The translations under genes and the position numbers were made by a program. The notes beneath the pieces are model-generated. The model was not told the origin of the DNA, did not search any database, and saw nothing but the letters and a program-made list of their open reading frames with translations. A stretch of DNA of 64,000 nt from Aaosphaeria pasadenensis (taxonomy: Eukaryota > Ascomycota > Dothideomycetes > Pleosporales): assembly GCA_022813625.1 (NCBI GenBank), contig JAKLMB010000026.1:248001-312000 (forward strand). The letters run 5' to 3'. Shown in pieces: positions 26,384 to 36,229 of this stretch (within the stretch, counting starts at the first letter, position 1; each line of letters begins with the position of its first letter).

Positions 26384-27250
26384 CTAGGGCTTCTCCACCT
26401 CCGAAGCTGCATCTCCTGACGACGACGTACCGTTCTTGGGGGGCTGTCCAGCATCCGGAGCATCATCTAGCTTTTGATCGTCGGCGAAGACATCACCAGC
26501 GAAGCAACGAGGCGCAAACCAGGCAGTTCGCGGGAGAAACACGACACCATTATCCCAGTCGGACACGAGTGCATAGTACCAGCTCTCAGGCTCAGGACGC
26601 GGCACATGTTGCGTGTAAATAATTCCACGGAGAAGCTCACGAATCCCTTGCTCGAAAATCAAATAAAATTGACGCCTGTACGTATGACCGAACGCATGCC
26701 AGGCGGTTGGGCTCTCCGAGATGTCATCGCCGTGCTGGCTGTCGGATCCGGAAACAGTCACCGTCTCCCACTCGTCGTCGTCGGTATCGTAATAGTTGCT
26801 GATGAAACCCATAAGAGGTCGATGTCTAGGTCGAGGCCTAGGCTGCGCATGCTGCTGGGGCATTGGGCTCTTCAAGATGTCATCGCGATTCTGGCTGTCG
26901 TTGTCTTGTTCGGAACCCACCACTGTCTCCCAGTCGTCGTCGTCGTCGGTGTCGTAATCGCTGCCAGTGACAATCACGAAATCATCCGCATCTTCTTGTC
27001 CGGTGCCGCCAGTCTCTGCGTCAGATTCGATATCGGTCGCGGAATCTCTGGTAGCGAGCAGTTGCAACGCATCTTCATTCTGTTGAGCGATATCGTTGTT
27101 CGCTGTGCTCCCCGAGTCTCCTCCGCGCAGAGCTGGGTCTTCAGCCATGAAGAGGCTTAAGATGAAGCGGCGGAAGTTCCATGAATTGGACGGTTGCTCC
27201 TGGTCCGAGTTTTCCTGGGGAATGCTTGACATGGTTTGGCGTTCCTTCAC
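26384..27250 (-). CDS. Hypothetical acidic protein with internal duplication
   Basis: Single-exon frame of 288 aa; the second in-frame ATG (27232) gives 282 aa and is equally possible. I do not recognise a family. The middle carries two copies of an acidic module: YDTDDDDDWETVVGSEQDND...DDILKSP and YDTDDDEWETVTVSGSDSQH...DDISESP, about 55 residues apart, joined by a Pro/Arg-rich linker (RPRPRHRP). The C-terminal half is more globular (YRRQFYLIFEQGIRELLRGI, SWYYALVSDWDNGVVFLPRT). No signal peptide or obvious membrane span is present. It borders the decayed island and could be an orphan or fast-evolving gene. Confidence 0.5.
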   Translation of the reverse strand: MKERQTMSSIPQENSDQEQPSNSWNFRRFILSLFMAEDPALRGGDSGSTANNDIAQQNEDALQLLATRDSATDIESDAETGGTGQEDADDFVIVTGSDYDTDDDDDWETVVGSEQDNDSQNRDDILKSPMPQQHAQPRPRPRHRPLMGFISNYYDTDDDEWETVTVSGSDSQHGDDISESPTAWHAFGHTYRRQFYLIFEQGIRELLRGIIYTQHVPRPEPESWYYALVSDWDNGVVFLPRTAWFAPRCFAGDVFADDQKLDDAPDAGQPPKNGTSSSGDAASEVEKP

Positions 27251-27853
27251 CTCTGAGGTGCCCCCCGAGAGGTTGTATTATATTGCTAGCACGTTTGGCT
27301 TGCAGCGAAGAGTTGCAGGGAGAGTTATGAGTGCGGCGGGATAAGATATCTGGTGTTCATATAGAGAGGGAGATAGGTGAATGAGGCCAGAGACCAGTCT
27401 TTCACTTGCAATTACATCGCAATTCACTGTGAGCATAGGTTGACCTACAGAATCGCCGGATTGCTCTTGTCTGGAACCCGCAGGCTATTAATCACTTGTC
27501 CAGTGAAAAGGAAACACAATTGCCACAATAAAGCTACACTGTACTCACTACTTCTACTGTAATTATAATCTTCTTGGCTAATCAAGAGTCTCCGTGTCCT
27601 CGAAGATCTGAACAAGGTTTTGGTGTATTATCAAAGATCACTATGTTATATCTATCTCCAAGGTATGTACTAAGATGTATTTATAGAGATCCTCTAAATA
27701 TTTCCTAATTCTATTGTCGGGCAAGAAACTGTATCATGAGACAGTTGTGTTCTGTCGGTAACACGCTATCTTATTGCTCTTCATCTGACACTTCCCTCTG
27801 TTTTGTCAATCTACAAGTGGTGAAGCAGGAGTGTGGAAATTTGGGGGGCATGT
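27251..27853. other. AT-rich spacer at the left edge of the decayed island
   Basis: About 0.6 kb with a visible drop in GC between about 27480 and 27800. No gene or repeat is recognised. It probably contains the promoter of the acidic hypothetical gene. Confidence 0.45.
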
Positions 27854-28021
27854 TCATGATGATGAGTTCTTGATCTTGGAACGACGGTCATCCTTGTCGG
27901 CTACAGAGTCGTACAGCACGGCTGGGTTGTGCTTCCTGACGTAGTCATTCGCACCGGTCTGTTGGTTCTTGTACTCGAATCCTGTGAAGCCGGTGTACGG
28001 CATATCCTCTTGGTACTCCCC
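27854..28021 (-). pseudogene. Fragment of an acid phosphatase (phosphoesterase family)
   Basis: A 55-codon minus-strand stretch reads YQEDMPYTGFTGFEYKNQ, then TGANDYVRKHNPAVLYDS and RRSKIKN before a stop. I recognise this as an internal block of secreted fungal acid phosphatases (PF04185 type, phosphate-repressible PhoA-like). The full enzyme should run to 400 or more residues, with catalytic blocks on both sides. Here an AG splice-like boundary sits just before it (28022), and neither the upstream nor the downstream catalytic blocks follow. The copy is therefore a remnant. Family recognition is from memory. Confidence 0.6.
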
Positions 28022-28777
28022 CTGCTAAATAGATGAGCCTTTACCACGTTATACAAAGATGGGATGCGGTAGACTTTATGCACCTGGCAGTTGGCCGACT
28101 GCATGGACTTCTCTTGAAGGTATCAGTTCGCAAATTTCAGATGAGGTAGGTTTCAACCTATGAGGGATGAGCAGTCAAACTGGGAAACAAGGGCCAACTT
28201 GTATCCAATGGGGGTCGCTGAACATTGTAACATCAGTCTGACATTCCTGCAGTAGCAGTTTTTGAGTTTGGGGGATGTAGACTGTGCAAGGCCTGCTGTA
28301 CTATCAGGTTTTGGTGTCAATGGTGGGCTCAACGAGTGCTCATCAGTCACTGTTGTTTCCCTCCCGCCAGAAGTCGAGATGTCGAAGACTGACAGCCCAG
28401 TCCTTGCGATTATTGTCTCTTCGGGAGTACGAGGAGGAGGTAATCATAGCGCTCGGGAAGGAGATCCTTCAAGGAGGGCTGGCAGGGCTTAAGACTTGAC
28501 TGCCATAGTTTATCAGACGCACCAGTCTTTAGGTGGCTGTTGTATGCTGGAAGCGCTGAGAGAGGTCGACAGATTGGCCCCCGATACACGGTATTTACCT
28601 GGCATCGATTGTGGCATCAACTGCAAGAGGGCGCGCCAACTTCCTCACCTGAAATGGGATCTCTCTGCTTTTAACCACACGGTGGGGTTCGATCGCGTCG
28701 TTTCCGTGTTCGTCCTCTTCCGGACACTTGTGCTCCTTCGTCTCCTCGAGGTCTTCAGTGCCGCGTGAGGTTGTATT
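28022..28777. other. Decayed sequence between two gene remnants
   Basis: About 0.75 kb with short broken frames on the minus strand (for example CQPSLKDLLPERYDYLLLVL near 28400-28500, and a frame near 28153-28350). They may come from degenerate genes, but none can be assigned. Confidence 0.35.
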
Positions 28778-29406
28778 ACTGAGCTTTTCTTCCCCCCTGA
28801 TCATTGTATAGCTACCCCAAAATGTGACGGCGTAACTTGTCGATTACGGGTGGAGGATCGAAGATGTGATCAACGTAGATGTTTTCGTTTGCCATAGCAA
28901 TCTCGCGATATGTGTAGGTTTTTCTTCGTAGGACTAGTTGGGTGCGACCGATAGTCGTGCTTGCGAGTGTGTCTGCTGCTGCTGCTTCGATCTGACGCTT
29001 GTTCGAACGCGTCAGGCACCTTCTGGAGCCAGTCGTCGATGGTATGTTTATAGAAAGAGTTGCTCGTACGCTTGGTACGGCCTGTACGATCGTCGTAGTG
29101 CTCGTTTCTGGATGCAGAGATGGAAGAGAGGGGGCGCTTCCGTGGTGTGAAGGTGTAGATTGTTTGGAGTGAGTCCCCTATGCCCTTTCCGATGATGTCA
29201 CCTACTGCCAACAAGGGTGGCGGAAGGCGCCAGACTCTCGGTCGATTGGGGAAGTAGCAGATAACATCAGCACAAAACGGTTTCCCCTTCAACCACAAAG
29301 CATTCATAAAAGATTCTAAATTGAAGAATAGATACTTCTGATAAAGATATTTACTCTGTAGTATTTTATTACTTACAAAATTATAATAGGGGCAGTAGGA
29401 GGGCAT
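28778..29406 (-). pseudogene. Frameshifted remnant of an unrecognised gene
   Basis: A minus-strand frame from 29406 stops at 28870 after HISRDCYGKRKHLR. In the next frame the same DNA continues as SREIAMANENIYVDHIFDPP and IDKLRRHILG to a stop near 28778. The second reading is more protein-like, which suggests a frameshift near 28905-28915. Upstream residues include KHTIDDWLQKVPDAFEQ and SRHTRKHDYRSHPTSPTKK. The first 45 residues of the frame are AT-biased and probably not native. An intron across the junction is the alternative explanation. Function unknown. Confidence 0.4.
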
Positions 29407-29432
29407 TTAGCTCTGCTACTTCCTTGAGGCGG

Positions 29433-29555
29433 CACTTCCTTGAGGCGGCAGGCGGCAGACGCCATAACTCCACAAGCGAGCCGCATCAAGGCGGACAGGC
29501 CTGACACTCCACGCTCAAGCTCGATATTGATGTATGCAGAGGGTTAGGTACGTAA
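29433..29555. repeat. Dispersed repeat A, copy 1
   Basis: Shares AACTCC-CAAGCGAGCCGC, then TCAAG/CCAAGGC, ACGCTCAAGCTCGA and CAGAGGGT in the same order with 30719-30838. Copies are clearly diverged, consistent with an old element. Confidence 0.65.
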
Positions 29556-29618
29556 TGTAGGAATCTCCCTTCACTGCTGCTGTGCTTCTCAAAACGAGGC
29601 AGACGAGTTTGGTACTCA

Positions 29619-29850
29619 TTGAAAGAAGGCATACGCTTTTCGTGTTGCCTGAGAGAAGGCATACGATTTCCGTGCTACCTGAAAGAAGGCATACGTTTTT
29701 CGTACTACTCAAAAGAAGGCATACGCTTTTCGTGCTACTCAAAAGAAGGCATACGATTTTTGTGCTACTCAAAAGAAGGCATACGATTTTCGTGCTACTC
29801 AAAAGAAGGCAGAGGATTTTCGTGTTACCTGAAACAAGGCAAACGCGGAT
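29619..29850. repeat. 30-bp minisatellite, about 7.5 units
   Basis: Tandem units of 30 nt, core AAAAGAAGGCATACG followed by TTTTCGTGCTACT. Because the unit length is a multiple of three, open frames exist on both strands (plus-strand decapeptides like RRHTIFVLLK and EGIRFSCYSK; minus-strand STKIVCLLLS). It lies between repeat A copy 1 and repeat B copy 1. There are no unique spacers, so it is not a CRISPR array. Confidence 0.9.
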
Positions 29851-29928
29851 AAGTCGGTTGCTAGAAAGGCAAGCATCGTATCCGGATTCTGGTCGCAAGA
29901 GTGGGAAAGCGTATCCATAAGCCCCGAT

Positions 29929-30062
29929 TACTGTGCAGTGGCCGCCTCATAGCTTCATGTAGCATCCTCATACCTGAACTGGGTACAGGATACTGTGATC
30001 ACAAGTAGCCAGTTTACGGTCCAGCTTGCAAGATTTGTACATACTTGGTAAATGCCTCTACA
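29929..30062. repeat. Dispersed repeat B, copy 1
   Basis: Shares AGCTTCATGTAGC, CTGGGTACA, GAGGATACTG/AGGATACTG, ATCACAAGTAG, TTGCAAG-TTTGTACA in order with 31004-31290. This copy is shorter than its partner because of internal deletions. Confidence 0.6.
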
Positions 30063-30718
30063 GCTTCCTGGCCAAAGAGATAGAGCGTACAAACTGACTG
30101 TAGCAATGTAATATAATTTGAACATCCAGAGCCGTGTCTAACAGCAAGATTTTCTGACAGAGTTGAGCAACGAAATTATTGATATACTGTTGGATGCTCT
30201 TCCTGATAGTATGTGCAATATCAGGGTTCCAGCATACGCAAACTGTCGTCGAACACCTCAACACCAATGGAGGGCGCATTACTGCCAACTTCATTGAAGA
30301 TGCTAGATACAATGCTCAATTGTATGCTCTATTGGGAGTCAAACAACCTACAAGTTGCCCCCTATCTTGGTTACGCGGAACACCCGATATTATAGTTCTA
30401 GATTATCAACAGATGCATTTTTTTTTCATTGTGAAGGTCAAGGACAATGTACATCTTGGAGGATTCGTTGGCAGGCATCAAATGGAAGAAAAATCCAGGC
30501 GTATGGTCATTTGTCTTTGAAGAAGCTTTCGATAATGTCTGCTTCTTCAAGCTGATGCATAGCACTAAAGCAGAAAACCACTCGTTCTGGTTCATTCTTA
30601 TGTTCCATTTTGTCTGTAACAAGTAGTTGGTAGATAAGGCAAAAGGAATCGTAATTGTTGCAGGGAATTATGTATGCTACAAGTTACTACTAGATTTGTT
30701 CATGGGGCAATGCTACTG
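30063..30718. other. Unassigned sequence between repeat copies
   Basis: About 650 bp. A plus-strand frame (30179-30520) and a minus-strand stretch (about 30510-30615, reading NEPERVVFCFSAMHQLEEAD) look mildly protein-like, but both break quickly. Probably remnants; no family recognised. Confidence 0.3.
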
Positions 30719-30838
30719 CCACTTCCGAGGCGCCAGACTACTTGTAACTCCGCAAGCGAGCCGCACCAAGGCAGGCAGGCATCACACTCTACGCTCAAGC
30801 TCGACATTTAAGTAGGTAATTACAGAGGGTAGGCACGT
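30719..30838. repeat. Dispersed repeat A, copy 2
   Basis: Diverged second copy of the repeat at 29433-29555, in direct orientation. It overlaps the left arm of the inverted repeat at 30821. Confidence 0.65.
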
Positions 30839-30987
30839 CGGTTCATACACCTGCTAGTATCATGAACACATTAATCTTGATCAGCTTGCTGAAAAGTAGC
30901 CGTAAACGCACATATTATAGCATATATCTACCTAGGTACCAAAAAACCACCAGCAGGTGTACAGCCCGGCGTGCCTACCCTCTGTAG
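30821..30987. mobile_element. MITE-like inverted repeat
   Basis: The left arm (30821-30855) contains TACAGAGGGTAGGCACG and then TACACCTGCT. The right arm (30952-30987) contains AGCAGGTGTA and then CGTGCCTACCCTCTGTA. Arms of about 35 bp pair across about 96 bp of AT-rich loop. The arrangement resembles a miniature inverted-repeat element or hairpin. No coding capacity and no clear target-site duplication are seen. Confidence 0.55.
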
Positions 30988-31003
30988 GTACGTAGGGCTA
31001 AGC

Positions 31004-31290
31004 CCGGTGTACCGTATTGGTCGCCTGCCAGCTTCATGTAGCCTCGTCAGACCTAAACTGGTACTGACTGGGTACATCAGAGTAAAGAGGCACAGAGGAT
31101 ACTGGAACAGTGTAATCACAAGTAGTCAGTTGCCAGTCCAACCTTCAATGGTGCGGTGCACACTCAGCAGTTCCCCTGTGCCCTGCTTGCAAGGTTTGTA
31201 CAGAGGCACAGAGGGTGAACGCGTCGAGCTGGTCGCCTGCTACGGAACAAAACGTGCATTTACAGCCTCTGATAAGTTGTAGTAGAGCTG
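31004..31290. repeat. Dispersed repeat B, copy 2
   Basis: Longer partner of the repeat at 29929-30062, in direct orientation. It contains an internal motif (AGAGGCACAGAGG) that recurs twice within the copy. Confidence 0.6.
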
Positions 31291-31654
31291 CTTAAGGTTA
31301 AAAGATACATGATACTAGCAGACAGAAGTTCAATTGAAAATATGAAAATAGTGTTGTAGGCTCGGCCCGTACCGGAGACAGCCCCACCACTACCCACATA
31401 ACACAAAATGCTCCCAGCTTCATCACATTGCACGGTCACTGACACTCACTCGACCCTCCACAGTTCGATAGCCGTACGCCGCAGATGCCCTATCTAAGGC
31501 TCGCCGAATTGCACTGTCAACATGTTTCCCGATAGCCCTCGTCAGCCAGGTTTTGGGCGCTCCAATGGCAGCTCCTGTGTTGCGTCTATTTTAACTGCGC
31601 GTGTGTCATATCAATCACCGCACCCAAGACCTGTCCAACATCGGCCATGACTGT

Positions 31655-32769
31655 AATGTCTTAGAAAGCCTATGCAAAGTTGCTCCGGTACAGGAGGTTG
31701 CCTTCATTGACAGCATGCTCTTCGCGATTGCATCGGATATCTGTATGTGCCGAAAGACTATCTATTGAACAGACGCTAATATCTTGAGTAGAGCTCTGGC
31801 AGTCACAATTCTACTTGGAATCGTAGCTGACCAATATGGGCGGAAGATTGTTCGGGGGCTCAACTTAGCATCAAAGGTTCTCTTCCATCTGATGATTGGC
31901 ATGCTTGGTACGTTCCTGGGTTACTCAGCGCGGATGGCGCATGCTAATAGCTGAGAAGTACGACAGGATACTATCCCGATGTCCTTCCTCCTCGTGCATT
32001 CATCTTCACGGCCGTTCTCCAACCGAAGAAGCGGCCCGAGATGTCCACCATATTTTTCAAATGCTTGCCGACCAAGCTGATAATGGACATGTCGGGAGCC
32101 AGATCGATCGTGCCGAGCCGTGACAGCACCGTGAAGGTACTTGTCCTGAATGCGGAATTCGTCTTTACCTCCACCGCTCAACAATGAAGACTCCGAATGC
32201 AAGGCCATACAGGCATAGACCTCGGACGAAGATATACGATGAACGGATAGGTGCCACGCATCCAAGATATTCCTGCAGCTGATGGGTGGTGGTGGTAAGG
32301 TGGTCTCCGCCATCATTTATTCGATCATGGTCGACGTTGCCACCGACGAGGCGCGACCAAGCTATTATGCTATCTCAAAATAGTGGATTACAGCACTCAG
32401 CTTATCGTTCCCGCAATAATGTCGGTGGCGATGCCCTTCAGTATCTAGGTACCTTTCCTGGTCGGTGTGTTTGCATCAACAGTATCGTTTGTTGCTGTAC
32501 TATTCCTGCTGGAGACAGTCGCGATAAAAGGACATAACCGCAAACTGACCAAGCTCGGGACACCAGTGGACGAAGAGCTACCTAGGAGTTTGGCTGCAGA
32601 GGGTCGCCAATTTTTGGATGACATCTCAAGCGTAAGACCTGCCGCTGAAGGACATGAAGAAGCAAGTCCTTTGATTCTCGAGGTCGACGCAGCACTACTA
32701 CCGAAAAAGAATGCAAGAACCATGGATCCTCAATCTCAAAGCGGTGTACAAAATGTTCTTCGAGCATAG
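31655..32769 (+). pseudogene. Broken MFS transporter gene
   Basis: Pieces of one major facilitator in shifting frames. First comes CKVAPVQEVAFIDSML with an in-frame TGA at 31766-31768, then motif A in TILLGIVADQYGRKIVRG. A possible intron follows, then GYYPDVLPPRAFIFTAVLQ, then (about 32270) FLQLMGGGGKVVSAIIYSIM and VDVATDEARPSYYAISK up to a TAG. The frame then shifts to STQLIVPAIMSVAMPFSI and GVFASTVSFVAVLFLLET. A tail of about 90 codons ends at 32769. The stretch 32025-32270 fits no MFS block and may be an insertion. Several spans are missing, so it cannot make a working carrier. Confidence 0.75.
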
Positions 32770-32795
32770 ATCAAAAATGGTTAAGGAGATCAGTC

Positions 32796-35700
32796 ATGTT
32801 TCTCAGGAGGGACCTTCATAATATTGCCCCGCCAAACCTCGTTCATTTCTCCAACCTTTGTTTCCCTCAATCGGCTTCAAACATAGCTATCAATTTTGCC
32901 AGAGCAGAGGAGGAAACGCTCGCACTATGGAACGAGATCCGCACTTTTGAGACACTGCAAGTCCTCTCGGCTGACCGTCCCAAATACACCTTCTACGATG
33001 GCCCGCCGTTTGCTACAGGAATGCCGCACTACGGCCATTTGCTCGTCTCGACTATCAAAGACTGTGTCCTCCGATACTGGTCTATGCAAGGCTATTTCAT
33101 CGAGCGCCGCTTCGGCTGGGACACCCACGGCTTGCCTATTGAATATGAAATTGACAAGAAGTTGGGCATGTCAGCCAGGGATGCCGTTGAGAAGCTCGGC
33201 CTGGCTGGATACAACGCTGAATGCAAGGGCATCGTGATGCGGTACGCAGATGAGTGGAGACGAACCATCACTCGGCTTGGCCGATGGGTTGATTTCGACA
33301 ACGACTACACGGTAAGTACACCGTTTTTGTTCGATGCTTTGGCTCACAGTGGCTTAGACCATGGATTCCAGCTTCATGGAGTCAGTGTGGTGGGTGTTCC
33401 GCCAACTATTCGACAAAGACGCCGTCTATCGCGGATACAAGGTGATGCCATATTCAACCGCTTTGGCAACCCCACTGAGCAACTTCGAAACGGCACAGAA
33501 CTACATGGACCGTCAAGACCCCACAGTCATCGCGAGCTTCCCGCTCGTCGACGAACCAGAAACCAGCCTTCTGATCTGGACCACAACGCCCTGGACCTTG
33601 CCCATGAACATCGCTATCGCCGCCAATCCGGACTTGGAGTATGTCAAGGTAGCAGACAAAAAGGCCGGCAAGAACTATGTGCTTCTCAAATCAAGCCTCG
33701 GCTTCCTGTATAACGACAAGGAGCAACGTGAGGGGGCTTTCACTGTACTAGAGAAGTTCAAAGGATCAGACCTACGCGGACAGCGCTATCAACCCCTCTT
33801 TCCTTACTTCTATGAGCAATTCAAAGATACGGCTTTCCGTGTCTTGACGGACGACTATGTTCAGGCCGGTGAGGGAGTAGGTTTGGTACATCAAGCCCCA
33901 GCATATGGTGCCGAGGACTACGACGTCGCGACCAAGAATGGAATCATTTCGAACACAGTTTTTCCGCCTAACCCTGTCGACGATTACGGTCACTATACCG
34001 AGGAGGTTACCCATTTCGCTGGCCAGCATGTCAAAGAAGCAGACAGAGCGATCATCAAGTACCTAAAAGCAGAAGGCCGAATCGTCAAAGACTCACAATT
34101 AATGCACAGCTACCCGCATTGCCCACGATCAGACACCCCACTCATCTATCGCGCCGTCTCAACTTGGTTTGTCAAGGTTGAGTCTATAGTTCCGGACATG
34201 CTTAAGGCTGGTGCGGAATCGCACTGGGTGCCGTCTTTTGTACGAGACAAGAGGTTCCTCAACTGGATTGCAAATGCCCATGACTGGAACGTGTCTCGCA
34301 ACCGGTATTGGGGCACACCCATCCCGCTGTGGGTCAGCAGCGACTATGAAGAAGTCGTCTGCGTTGGAAGCGTCGAGGAACTGAAACGCCTGAGCGGTTA
34401 CACTGGAGAGCTTACTGATCTCCACCGTGACGTTGTGGATCAGATTACCATTCCCAGTCAGCGCGGCAAAGGTCAACTGCGTCGCATCCCCGAAGTATTC
34501 GATTGCTGGTTCGAGTCTGGATCCATGCCTTACGCGTCTCGCCACCATCCCTTTAAGAAGGACAGTCTTGACAGTTTCCCGAAAATCTTTCCCGCCAACT
34601 TCATCACAGAGGGCCTGGACCAAACGAGAGGATGGTTTTATACTCTGTTAGTATTGGGCACTCACCTGTACAGCGTTTCGCCCTACCAAAATTGCATCGT
34701 GAACGGCATCGTTCTCGCCGAAGACGGAAAGAAAATGTCGAAGAGGTTGAAAAACTACCCAGACCCTTCCGCCATTATTGCTGAATACGGGGTTGATGCA
34801 CTACGACTGTACCTCATCAATTCGCCCGTTGTTCGAGCAGAATCATTGCGCTTCCGAGAACAAGGAGTAAAGGAAGTAGTTGGCAAAGTGCTTCTTCCCC
34901 TCTGGAACAGTTACATGTTCTTCGAACAACAAGTGAACCTCCTGAAAAAGGTGGATGGTGATGACTACATCTTCTCGCATCAAAGTCATGCGGCATCATC
35001 CGATGCCAACATCATGAATCAGTGGATCATTGCCAGCTCAAACGCTCTAGTAGGGCACATCCAGCAGGAAATGAAGGGTCAGTGCTACCGAAGACATGGT
35101 TAAACGTAGACTTACTGATTTACATACCTGAATAGGCTACCGTCTTTACAACGTGCTTCCTCGAATCCTGCAACACCTCGAATGCTTGACCAACTGGTAC
35201 ATTCGACTCAATCGAGATAAGCTGAAAGGATCCGGTGGAAAGGTTGAGACCATTACAGCTTTGAACACGCTGTTCGATGCGTTGTTCATTCTGATCCGAG
35301 CGCTTGCGCCTTTCGCGCCCTTCATCACCGACAAGATATATCGCCACCTCGTCGGATACATTCCACCAGAGTTGCAGGCCAAGGACACGCGTTGCATCCA
35401 TTTTCTGGAATTCCCCCAAGTCGAGACAGAATGTCTGAACCCTATCGTCGAACGTCAAGTAGCCCGCATGCAGAAAATCATCGAACTCGGAAGAACAAGT
35501 CGTGAACGTCGCACGCTTGGGTTCAAGAATCCTCTGAGGACGCTCATGGTGATTCATTCGGATCCACAGTACCTTGAGGACGTGCGGTCGCTCGAGGATT
35601 ATATCAAACGTGAGCTGAATGTTCGCGAACTGATCGCCACATCTGACGAAGCTCAATACCATGTGCAGTGGAGTGTTACTGCTAATTGGGCCATATTAGG

Positions 35701-36229
35701 GAAGAAGTTCAAGAAGGACGCGAAACGAATCAAAGACGGTCTCGCCACCATGTCCAGCAACGAATGTCGTCGTCTTTTGGGAGAGAAAGTCGCAATCATC
35801 GGCGGCATTGAAGTTGACACCGGTGACCTAGTGATCCGTCGATTCATCAAAGACGTCGACCCGCAGAAATACGAGAACAACACCGACGGAGATGTCCTAA
35901 TCATCTTGGATATCGAGGCCGACGATGATCTTCGACGCGAGCATTGGTGCAGAGAGCTTGTGAATCGTATCCAGCAAATGCGGAAGAAAGCTGGCTTGGT
36001 CCCCACGGATGATGTGAAGGTTAAGTACCGGGTTCTACAGGACAGTTCAGATGTAAACATCCACGATGTCATCGAGTCCAACGGTACCCTCTTCGAGAAG
36101 TCACTACGCGCGAAACCCGTCGGCTCGGAAGTCAATGCCGCACCCCACGGCCCGAGGAGACGCACCATCGTCGAGGAAGAGCAGGAGATTCAGGGCATCA
36201 AGTTCATGTTGACGCTCCTCGAGCTGTAG
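32796..36229 (+). CDS. ils1: Isoleucyl-tRNA synthetase, eukaryotic cytosolic type
   Basis: Class I synthetase charging tRNA-Ile. Model: join(32796..33311, 33358..35077, 35136..36229), 1109 aa, near the usual 1070-1100. The HIGH signature is HYGH near residue 77, within FYDGPPFATGMPHYGHLL. WDTHGLPIEYEIDKKLG and WWVFRQLFDKDAVYRGYKVM follow. The CP1 editing domain contains TTTPWTLPMN and GVGLVHQAPAYGAEDYDV. DWNVSRNRYWGTPIPLWV, FDCWFESGSMPYA and the KMSK loop (EDGKKMSKRLKNYPDP, near residue 630) are intact, and the anticodon-binding and C-terminal domains are complete. The first 28-30 residues (MFLRRDLHNIAPPNLVHFSN...) precede the usual NFxxxEExxL start. They could be a mitochondrial presequence or misannotated 5' sequence, since an acceptor-like ATAG lies just before INFARAEEE. 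Confidence 0.92.

Noticed and set aside
26474..27160. 228-codon plus-strand frame opposite the acidic hypothetical gene
   Set aside because: Antisense of the Asp/Glu-rich repeats gives Val/Ile-rich sequence by codon complementarity; the minus frame is longer and has the modular structure.
29619..29850. Possible CRISPR-like array
   Set aside because: Units are contiguous with no spacers, and the genome is eukaryotic.
32796..36229. IleRS as part of an antibiotic self-resistance gene cluster
   Set aside because: No intact biosynthetic genes (PKS, NRPS, terpene cyclase, tailoring enzymes) are nearby; only a dead transporter supports the idea, so it is kept as a side remark in the IleRS finding.
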